A stretch of DNA of 64,000 bases from contig NC_065543.1 of NCBI RefSeq assembly GCF_932294415.1, positions 1,438,976 to 1,502,975 of the forward strand. Reading direction: 5' to 3'. Below the pieces are notes generated by a model. That model saw only the letters and a program-made list of their open reading frames with translations, had not been told where the DNA came from and ran no database searches. Made by a program: the position numbers and the translations under genes. Numbering within the stretch: position 1 is the stretch's first letter; each line of letters begins with the position of its first letter. Below, in pieces: positions 56,101 to 64,000 of this stretch. This DNA is from Quercus robur. Taxonomy: Eukaryota > Streptophyta > Magnoliopsida > Fagales > Fagaceae.

Positions 56101-59100
56101 AAAATTAGATTAGGTTTTGAAAAGAACTTACCCTTTGTCTGTAATAGCATCACAATAACTCCGTAATGGTTGTGGTACTCGAAAATCAATTCTTTGATAT
56201 CTGCATAAAAAAATACTAGGAAGATAAGCATCAAAGTAGTAAAGGTTCAAAATCATTCTAATTCTAATAAGGGTTTTGTTTAAAAACATGTATAGGTATA
56301 TGTATGTACATATGTATGATATTTATGTTACTAGAATGAGAACAAGTGAAGGCATCACAAGTGAGTTTCTTATTATAATAAGTTTACATCAAGAATTAGC
56401 ACTAAGTCTATATCTCTTCACTGGATATGAATGAACTCACTGGATTGATTTAGGATGAAGTCTTGTGGTACCAAAAAAAATAAATTATGTATATACTTTT
56501 TATAGATGATTTGATTTCAGTAGACAAAACTAGATGGGGAGTTAATACCAACTTAGAAATTTAGAGAAATGCTTTAGAATCTAAAGACTTTAGTTAAATA
56601 AGCTCATGGAGTGTGTAATTTTAGAAAAAGTAGAAACAAAAATGAACTGGTTGACGGGTTGTAATATTTTATCATAAAAATGCTTAAAGGTAGTTATTTT
56701 GATATCTGGATTAATAATTCATAAGGATGGAGAAATTGGCAAACATGTAGATTATAGAAAAAGAGCATGGTGAATGAAGTAGAGAAGTAGGAGCATTGTG
56801 TGATCATAGAATACCTATTAAGTTAAAGGGAAAATTTTAAAGGACTAATATAAGACCAGCTATGCTCTGTGGTATTGAATACTGAACTATTTAGAAACAA
56901 TATATTCATAAAATAAATGTAGCTAAAATGAGAATATTAAAATTAATATGTTGAAGTATAAGATGAAGAAATTCATTTATAGATATAATTGGCTCTTACT
57001 GATGTAAAGGTGAGAAAAAGTCACTTGAAATGATTTGTCCATGCGCAAAGGAAAGTAATTAATAAAGTAATTAATACACCAATGAGAGAGAGATTTGATT
57101 CAAGTCAAGGGAACAAAAAGAGGTATACTAAAACCTAAAATATGATAAGATGTGACAAATGCGTTAAGTATTGATTAGAAATAGAAGTTCAGACATTCAA
57201 GAACTCTCACATGCATGAACCAGGATCTTTGCGAGGATCGTATCCTTTTCTGATCCAAAACCTGAGAAATGGTCCGCTTGAAAAGTAGTATGCAATCCTA
57301 GACAGATGCCTGCAAGATCAGACAAGTGCAAAGGCCACTGGCAAATATCAGATTTATCCAAGTTCCACAAAACATTCAAATAAAAAATAATTTAACTACA
57401 AATGGGAAAGTTTTGGGGCAGAAACACACCTTCTAAACATCTCAATTGTAAAACTTAAGCCTTTATCAAGCAAACGTTCATTTAGTGATTCCTTGGGCCA
57501 TATAGGGCGCTCATCAAAGAGATTAGTAAGAAACATTTGCCACTCCCATTGATTTGAGCCTTGGGTTACATATTCCTCCCAATTTACTTTCTTAGGAATC
57601 TGTATGAATGTTAAGTGCAACATGGACAAAACAAATAACATTGTGCAATGCTCATTTTGAAATTTCTCATGTTTTATTCAGTAACAGTTATACCTTTTAC
57701 TGGCACTTCTCTTAACTGACAACAATACTAACAGAAAGAACTCACAGCATTGTAGATTATTAGATAAAATGGTAATGAAATTTACTAAAACTGACTGCTA
57801 AGAGAATCACATGAGCCTTTAGTTTAAAAGTCAGCAACCTTGTTGGAGTTTTAAATCATTGAAAGAAATGCATATCAGTCAACAGTGGCCTCACAAACAT
57901 CTAGGAAGGATTGCCTCCAATATATAAACTATCTCAAGCGCATCCACAACTGACAAAAAAAAAAAAAAAGGAGTGCATTTGATCACACATGAATAACATG
58001 ATCACATTGCACAAAAAAACACTACATTCTTTGAAAGGGCCCAAAATAGATGTAGAACAGTGATGTGCATGACCTCTAAGCTTACAAAATTGTACTGTAT
58101 AAACTTTTTTATTTTATTTTAATAAGTTAAAAAAAAAAAGGCGAACTTGGTTAAGACAAAAGAGTGCACAAGTTTCTTATCATCCAACTTATGCAGGCAT
58201 AAAAAAGAGTAATCATATATCTAAAGTTCCCACAAATAATTAGTTAGTTACATCTTATGTCAAAATGGATGTATCTGCCACATGGAACTTTAGGTTGGTC
58301 AAAATATCTTCTCACTTAATTTTCACTTATGCTTTACAAAATATTTTCTGAGCTATGAGCTATCAACAACTTAGATGACATCAAAAAAGTTTAATTTACA
58401 GGGGAAAGGATAATAATAAAGATTTTCTAGTGAGACTGAGACTAAGTCACAATTGACAGAGTGAGCTTCCAAGAAACATAGATTAGTTAGGTAAGGTTCT
58501 ACCCAATAACAGCTGAGTCTAATAAGAAGTTTCTATAAAGGTAAGCCTCAAAAAGCCCAAGTAAATATTCCCATGTGGAGCTTCATTTTTCCTTACAAAT
58601 GATTTTTTTGTGTACTAATAATAATAATAATAATAATTTTTTAATTTTAGAATAGTTTTTTGGTCTTCCACCACCACCCCACCCCACACCCCCCCCCCCC
58701 CCCCCCCCCCAAAAAAAAAGGGCTTTAGGATGCGCCTTTACCTGGCTTTAATGGAATATTATTTTAGGGGAACTTAGGAAGGATTTATGACTAGGCTTTG
58801 ACCCCTCAACACAACTAAGGCCTCTTTTTCTATCATACTAAGGATGGTTGCATGATTAACTTCTATAAAAAAATTATAACCATATTATATGCATATAGGT
58901 AGATCTGTATCCCATATTTGTCCTATATGGTTAATAAACCTAAGTACTAACTAAATTTACTAGTAGAAAAAAACATAACAATGAACTCTACAAGGATGAT
59001 ATCTAAAGTAAAGGTCTACATAGAAACTTAGTTCAATAGAAGTTACAGGAAGGATATCTTTTATGTTAAAATCAATTGCAAGAACTGGCTCCATATCCAT

Positions 59101-61907
59101 CTGCACAGAACAAGATATATAAAAAAAAAAAGTGTCATTTTAACAGTTATACTCCCTTAAATATCTACTAATACATACAATAAAGAGAGTTAAAAATTAG
59201 GCAAACTAAAATGATTCATAGGACATTTGGAATGAGACACAATACAAGTCCTAAACAACATAAAAATCTCGAGAGGAACAACTAAATTAAATTCATATTC
59301 ATATTCATATTATAAATTGTAAAATAAAAAACAAGGCAGAAAGAAGTTATTTTTTTATATGTATTATTTATTATAAATTTCAATAGTTGGGAGAGGGTAA
59401 ATTTGAATCCTAGACATCTTTGTTGGAAACATCAGGAAGTGTCAGTTGAACTACAAGGCACTGGACAGGAAGAAAGAAGTGATATTAGCAACAATAAAGC
59501 CTAACAGTGGGGACACAAGTGGGCTTGCCTAAAGCCTGGCAAGCATTTACCTAAGCTTGATCTGCAAATTAATGATATTAATAAGAGATCACACAGACCA
59601 CCCAAAGGCACAAAAATCTCTAGGAAACTACACTTGCCCATAGTAGAAGCAAAAAGTTGTTTGAGCTAGAGCAGAGGTAGCTTTAATACGCTTTGATTCG
59701 TCAAAATTTTGTATCAGCTTATCAGGAGTATCTATGACACCTAAGTGACTGAATTTCAATTTCAAGTTGAATTTGTTCGATTAGAAGGTAAGAGAATCAA
59801 TTAATAGAAGTTTATAATTTTATAGATGTTCATAATCATAAAATCAATTTTGGACTAGCTGGTGTATTAAATAAATAAAATTAATGTATAAATAATTGTT
59901 ACTGTAGTCAACAAAGAAATTTCACCTTCCAACATTGTTCTGCAAATTCATCTTGTTTTGTTTTAGAACTCAGCGTGGGTGGCGGTCTTAACCTGAAACA
60001 TAATTAGGCCAATAAAAACCAGTTCAAAAAATGAACACAATCAACAAGTTAGTTGGAGGATTTTATTCTATGGAATTTTAGAGTATTTTTAAAATTCTAA
60101 TGAAAATTTAACCTCAGATACTCGGATTTGCATAAATGATGTGGAAAGAAAAAATTGTCCCAGAACATGTCAGGATCCCTCACTATCCTTGGGTAAGGGA
60201 AGCTTAGGTATCCTCAGAGATAAGTTGCATTACATTAATGCTTGCCTATGTATTTTTTTCTGCAGTATGTGTTATATAAGTTTCTTTGTCTAAAACAATA
60301 AAAGTGACATGGGCACCATTAAAAAAAAAAAGAAAAAAGAATAACAACCATTACACAAATTTCTTATGACAAATACAAGAAAAGAAATGGACATAACCAG
60401 AGAAGAAAATCCACAACATCTTACACTATATTCTCTGGCACATCCTTTGGCGAAAAAAGCGGGGGCAACAGAATCATCACATCCTCATGATCCACATCCA
60501 TCAGTCCACCCTTATCTTAAAAAGAAAAAAAAAAAGCGCACAAAAGTTATAGATCAAGAAGCACTTTAATTTGTATGTTCTGTTATGATATTAGGCGTAG
60601 GTCTGCTTGGGCTCAACTTCCTATTGTAACATACTTGCACTTGTATTTACTAATACCTTTGACTACCCGAGCTAACCCCAGCTAAATTAAGGGACTAAAT
60701 AAATGCAGTTATTGACATAGAAAATATGCATTTGTCTCTTCTCTCAGTTTTATAGCACGTTCAAAGTGGTATAGATAATGAAACATATAGACTTCACCAA
60801 AATGTGGCTCCTCCACTTCTGCCCAATTTCTCTTTTTCCTTCGAGCAACATCTGCATGAACGGCCACAACATGCTGGTAGTCTACCATTCCTTCACACAA
60901 GCACGCACACAACAATGTTAGAATACCACAGAAAACAGAGGTAATACAAAGTACCGAAATGAAAAATGTGAAAACTTTTAGGGACATAAATGAAAACAAG
61001 TCAAAATTAGAGGGCATGATTAGTAATTTAGCATAAATTTCAAGTCCAAATTGTTAAATAATCCAACTTTCAGCAATTCAACAAAGCAGTAAATAATCCA
61101 AACTCTTACTAACAAAACAGAAGTAATTCAAAGGAATGAAATGAACAAAAAAACGACATTTTAGGGATGAAAATGAAAACAGGTCAAAATTAGAGGCCAT
61201 GGTTAGTAATTTAGCCTAAATTATAAGCCCAAATTGGTAAATAATCCATCTTTCAGCAATCCAACGAAGTAGTAAAACAGATGTAATTCAAAGGACAAAA
61301 ATGAAACAAAAAACGAAACTTTAGGTATGAAAATGAAAACAAGTCAAAAGTATAGGATATGATTATTAATTTAGCCTAAATTTCAAGTCCAAATTGGTAA
61401 ATAATCCAACTTTCAGCAATTCAATAAATCATCCAGACGGTCATACAAAGTACTGAAATGAAAAAAGTGAAAACTTTAGGGACGAAAATGCAAACAAGTT
61501 AAAATTAGAGGGCATGATTAGTAAATTTAAAGTCCAAATTGAAAATTGAAAAAGGAGCTAAGTGCAAAACCTTCGAAGTGATAAGCCTGAGGGACTCGAG
61601 CGACAATGTCGGCGGCGAGTTCGGCATCGGAATTTCGTTCGATTGATTGAGTTTTGGAGATTTTGAGAAGGAAATTGTTGTTACAGGGACGGAGCTCACC
61701 GAACGCCGGGTGCGAATACGGGTCGTCGGGTCGGAAACGGAGCTCCAGTTTGTTGGAAGGCGAAGTGCGTGCCTTGAGGAGGGCTTGGGCGCCGCCGAGA
61801 GAGTCGACGGCGCGGGAGGTGGAGGAAGGGTAGCCCGGATAGTGTACCGCGAATGCTTCGTTGCTTGGTAATTCGCCTGATACGGTACCGTTTTCTATCA
61901 CTCCCAT
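48426..61907 (-). CDS. GTF3C5: General transcription factor 3C polypeptide 5 (TFIIIC subunit, tau95/TFIIIC63 homologue)
   Basis: Thirteen exons on the minus strand: 61907-61571, 60890-60798, 60515-60425, 59992-59926, 59100-59047, 57599-57430, 57309-57211, 56200-56132, 54088-53950, 51442-51247, 49272-49163, 48993-48954 and 48595-48426. All phases agree and the frame closes at 544 residues. TFIIIC binds the A and B boxes of tRNA genes and recruits TFIIIB for Pol III; this subunit contributes to A-box contact. The N-terminal part has GELPSNEAFAVHYPGYPSST, SNKLELRFRPDDPYSHPAFG and MILLPPLFSPKDVPEN. The central part has NWEEYVTQGSNQWEWQMFL, then SSGPFLRFWIRKGYDPRKDP, then RIDFRVPQPLRSY, then LKHRWEDVCAFRVFPYK, matching the conserved winged-helix Tau95 domain. 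Residues from about 439 form an acidic tail (EDDEEDEVDNAEDELDGYEA ... SDGNYSDDDD). The earlier TTG-initiated extension is not used; the start is ATG at 61907. Introns hold hAT-like, RTE-like and LINE fragments. Confidence 0.95.
49982..50562. mobile_element. Non-autonomous hAT-like element, 581 bp
   Basis: Flanked by the exact 8-bp duplication GATTTGAT at 49974-49981 and 50563-50570. Inverted ends: CAGCGTAGTCAAAGGCGAG, and CAAGGTAGTCAAAGGCGAA on the complement. The two terminal regions are GC-rich (AGGCG/CGCCT motifs) around an AT-rich core with a long T run. In GTF3C5 intron 10. Confidence 0.9.
53338..53465 (-). mobile_element. Truncated retroelement 3' tail, antisense
   Basis: TTATTTTTAGAAGTAAAATT followed by TATTAAAAAAGC and GGTGTCATCCATGTACAC looks like the reversed LINE 3' UTR (GTGTACA..GGGTGT..). 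In GTF3C5 intron 9. Confidence 0.4.
54711..54790 (-). mobile_element. Truncated LINE 3' tail, antisense
   Basis: GATAAGTAATAATTTTTTAT followed by TAAAAGAAGACTACATGTAC is the complement of the tail signature. In GTF3C5 intron 8. Confidence 0.4.
55300..55420 (+). mobile_element. Truncated LINE 3' tail, sense
   Basis: Ends GTACATGGGTTATGCC ... TTAATGAAATATTTACTTGT followed by poly(A), as in the LINE copies at 14300-14370. Confidence 0.45.
56470..57180 (+). mobile_element. Degenerate RTE-like LINE fragment
   Basis: Frames on the + strand, broken by stops, spell the RTE reverse-transcriptase path: VDKTRWGVNTNLEI and RNALESK, then a segment like RPAMLCGIEY, then VAKMRILKLICWS and finally IGSY/KSLEM. 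It opposes GTF3C5 and lies in intron 7. Confidence 0.65.
58689..58710. repeat. 22-bp poly-C tract
   Basis: Uninterrupted C run followed by A9 in GTF3C5 intron 5. Confidence 0.85.
59345..59465 (-). mobile_element. tRNA-derived SINE copy, minus strand
   Basis: The complement reads GTGCCTTGTAGTTCAACTGA (A-box-like), ACTTCCTGATGTTTCC, then AGGATTCAAATTTACC (B-box-like), parallel to the copy at 12450. In GTF3C5 intron 4. Confidence 0.6.
60945..61550 (-). repeat. Four-copy tandem array in GTF3C5 intron 1
   Basis: Units with TTTAGGGACRAAAATG then AAAACAAGTCAAAATTAGAG and GGCATGATTAGTAATTTAGC recur at about 60977, 61159, 61319 and 61475 (periods about 182, 160 and 156 bp). The array occupies most of intron 1 and begins about 20-100 nt after the exon 1 donor in transcript direction. 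Confidence 0.9.
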
Positions 61908-61918
61908 TATTTTCCCAT
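61907..61918 (-). other. Minimal uORF overlapping the GTF3C5 start (UAAUG)
   Basis: On the minus strand ATG-GGA-AAA-TAA (M-G-K-stop) ends so that its TAA shares one A with the main ATG, giving UAAUG. This arrangement could allow termination-reinitiation, or simply be skipped by leaky scanning. Confidence 0.75.
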
Positions 61919-62021
61919 GCAACGTTTGAGCAAGAGTGAGGAGAGAGAGAGAGAGTGAGAGGATTGAATTGATGGGCCTTTTTTTCTAAATAATATTAGC
62001 TTTTTCCAAATTATATTTAAG

Positions 62022-62324
62022 GTAACCATATTTCATTTGGTCCTAACATTTCAATTACATCAATTTAGTCTCTAACAATTTAGTATTGTGTCAATTTAGT
62101 CCATATCGTTATTTTTTGAATGGAAATTGCTGATGTAACAAATGGCCAAAATAAAAAATTGGTTTATTGCCACATCAATAGAAACTAATTTTTTATTTTG
62201 GTCGTTTGTTACATCAACAATTTTTATCTAAAAGATAACAGTAAAAACTAAATTGATATATCATTGAAAAGTTAGGGATCGAATTGAAATATGGTATAAA
62301 AAATAGGAACCAAATTCATAGTTT
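62022..62324. mobile_element. Foldback (long inverted repeat) element, about 300 bp
   Basis: Two arms of roughly 135 bp are inverted copies. The inner part, AAATTGCTGATGTAACAAAT and onwards (62124-62160), pairs with 62187-62223. Outer parts CAATTTAGTC... and GGTAACCATATTTCATTTGG pair with the far end. The spacer is about 26 nt. Confidence 0.8.
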
Positions 62325-63655
62325 ACTCTTATAGTTATTAGCAAGTTTTATGAATTATGTATTTGTGTGTATGTGTGTGTGTGTTTTTTTTTGGCTTATT
62401 TTATATGCTAATTATGAGTCCACCTTAGTTTTTGTTTTGGTTTTATTTTAAATAATTTTATTTTTAGCTTTTTGAAAATAAGGTAACTTTTAGCTTTTTG
62501 TCTCATTTCTGTAAATAAGTTGCTGGAAATAAACAATTCCCAAACAGAAACCTCTAAAAACACAATTTCACCAAAATTAAGTTCTATGCAAGCCCACAAG
62601 TTTAGTAAACTCAAGTTTTTAATTCCATATTGGAAAACCCACTAAAATTAAATTAATTACACTTTTCTCCCCTTAATTATTGAACTAACTTCAATTTCCC
62701 CTTAAATTATAAAATCAATCCACATCTCCCATGAATTATTGGAAATAAGCAAAACACATTAATTAGAGGGTGTCTTTTAGTTGGTGAAAAAAGAAAGTGA
62801 ACATGCTTTAGCTCTAGGAGCTTTAACTAGATCCACCACCGAAATTTGGTTGCAAGGAGATTCCCTTGTTTGTAGCAAACTAATATATTGCTTTAGATGT
62901 AACTCAATATATGCAGGGTAATACACAGGGATTAAAGTTGGAGGATGAATATGGTAATTTAGCTTAGATATTTATGTATTTGTGTATAGTACTGTATACA
63001 GTACATAAACACATGATACGAACATAAATACATGTATATGATAATTCTGAGACAACAAACCATGAACTCAGAAATTCAACATAGGTGATACCACAATCGG
63101 ACTCCTAACTTCATGCTTTCCATTTTCCTCAACCCAAACAGGGCCACCAAATTAAACTTCCCTCTTCTCATTCCCTCTATAACCTGTGGTAATATTGTAT
63201 GACTGCTTCTCATTCTTCGTTCCGAACACCAATACCTTTGGTGAGAGAGTAACTATAGAAACTTCTAGTGTTGTCATTTCAGCGTTGTATAAGTTGCATA
63301 ACCCTTTCCAACATTCGTTACAGTTCTACGAAATCTTTTGGCCATCCATGTTATATAGTCACTATATAAAGCAATATAGACGGTTCGGCATTTGGTCTAA
63401 TTTGGTTTACTTTGGTTCATTTCGGTTCGCTCGGTCTGTTTTGGTTGATTTTAGTCTAATTCAGTTCATCTTGATCCAATTCAATCCATCTTGATTTAGT
63501 TCATTTGAAGGATGAATAAAGTTTTCAATCAAAATATATACAACTTTAAATTTTCTAATAAATATTGCATCATTAAGGTTTCAAATTCTATAAATTGCAG
63601 TTTCATAATCGAGTTCCAAACACCAAAATATATTTCTAAAAGGGAGAGCGGTGCA

Positions 63656-63769
63656 ATGGTTAGAAACATCATGAAAGGAGTTATTGTGATAACAATGTTG
63701 TCCATTTTTGTTTATGTTATGGTGCAGGCTTCCTCTTCTTGTCTTTCTCTCGCTTCATTTAATGTCCTG
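63656..63769 (+). CDS. Possible first exon of a small secreted peptide (very uncertain)
   Basis: ATG in a fair context opens MVRNIMKGVIVITMLSIFVY and then VMVQASSSC, which has the basic start, hydrophobic core and small-residue cleavage region of a signal peptide. A possible donor, CTG|GTGACA, lies at 63769. No downstream exon is visible before the window ends, and the frame is open upstream to 63512. It could equally be chance AT-rich sequence. Confidence 0.22.
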
Positions 63770-64000
63770 GTGACAAAAATTTTCATCACTAACATGTCTA
63801 ATTTTTTTAATAAATAAATGATAGGCAATGGAATTTTTTTTTGTCACTAAACATTATACTGCAATACCTAAAATATATATATATACACACACACAAAATG
63901 CAATGAACAGTCCCATTATCAACTTAGACCATCACATAATGCTATGCAAACCACCTATTTGCTCCAATTCAACAACCCACATTAAACAAGTTTACAGATA

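Larger units (their letters stand above)
61919..64000. other. Upstream region of GTF3C5 and right end of window
   Basis: Contains the foldback element at 62022-62324, AT-rich DNA, a GGTTYA-rich degenerate stretch (63385-63500) and a doubtful signal-peptide frame at 63656. No TATA box obvious upstream of GTF3C5; a (GA)n tract at about 61940-61960 (a Y patch on the minus strand) is the best core-promoter hint. Confidence 0.45.

Noticed and set aside
60366-60569. Plus-strand frame of 67 codons
   Set aside because: It overlaps GTF3C5 exon 3 in antisense; the minus strand gives the conserved MILLPPLFSPKD sequence with correct splice phases.
61907-61922. Five-residue N-terminal extension of GTF3C5 (M-H-G-K-I)
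   Set aside because: The first codon would be TTG; the in-frame ATG is at 61907 and the ATG in between opens only a three-codon uORF.
63385-63500. Interstitial telomere repeat
   Set aside because: The GGTTYA-like words are irregular and do not match TTTAGGG in either strand.

Overview
This window looks like nuclear DNA of a dicot plant, probably a woody species. Exons are short with GT..AG borders, introns are long and AT-rich, and the proteins are plant-type, two of them with chloroplast roles. There is a nuclear tRNA-Ile(AAU) gene and a heavy load of plant L1-like LINE tails, RTE-like LINE remnants, tRNA-derived SINEs, hAT-like elements and MITEs. I cannot fix the species from sequence alone.

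Layout: (1) about 0.7-8.5 kb (+): the 3' part of an inositol-tetrakisphosphate 1-kinase gene of the ITPK4 type, with its N-terminal exon(s) missing or unrecognised and LINE debris in two introns. (2) 10.6-21.0 kb (+): a complete 10-exon La-related protein 6 gene (PAM2, La motif, RRM, LSA). Its 5.2-kb first intron holds a tandem array, a SINE and a LINE with an inverted 5' part. (3) 22.13-22.20 kb (+): tRNA-Ile(AAU). (4) 23.5-29.1 kb (+): a complete 6-exon OEP37 gene for the chloroplast outer-envelope channel. (5) 29.1-35.0 kb: repeat-rich intergenic DNA with a possible HSP20-like remnant. (6) 35.1-42.7 kb (+): a 6-exon gene for a conserved, probably plastid protein with a SLOG/DprA-like glycine-rich motif. 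(7) 42.7-48.4 kb: intergenic LINE, hAT and MITE debris. (8) 48.4-61.9 kb (-): a complete 13-exon gene for TFIIIC subunit 5 (GTF3C5), convergent with gene 6. (9) 61.9-64.0 kb: a foldback element and a doubtful first exon for a small secreted peptide.

I rebuilt exons by following codon phase from splice site to splice site. All four complete genes close in frame: LARP6 523 aa, OEP37 339 aa, the SLOG-like protein 299 aa and GTF3C5 544 aa. The genes do not form an operon or an obvious pathway. One cross-link is functional: TFIIIC recognises A/B boxes of the kind present in the tRNA-Ile gene and the SINEs here.

The most striking unexplained pattern is that all four genes whose first exon lies in the window carry their own, unrelated tandem array (3-5 diverged units of about 70-180 bp) near the 5' end of intron 1. 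In one gene each unit starts with a polypyrimidine-AG|GTGAAT sequence resembling a recursive-splicing ratchet point. Other clear structural finds are a twin-primed LINE flanked by a 12-bp target-site duplication, a 5'-truncated LINE with a 16-bp duplication, three hAT-like elements with perfect 8-bp duplications, and a UAAUG overlap of a minimal uORF with the GTF3C5 start codon.
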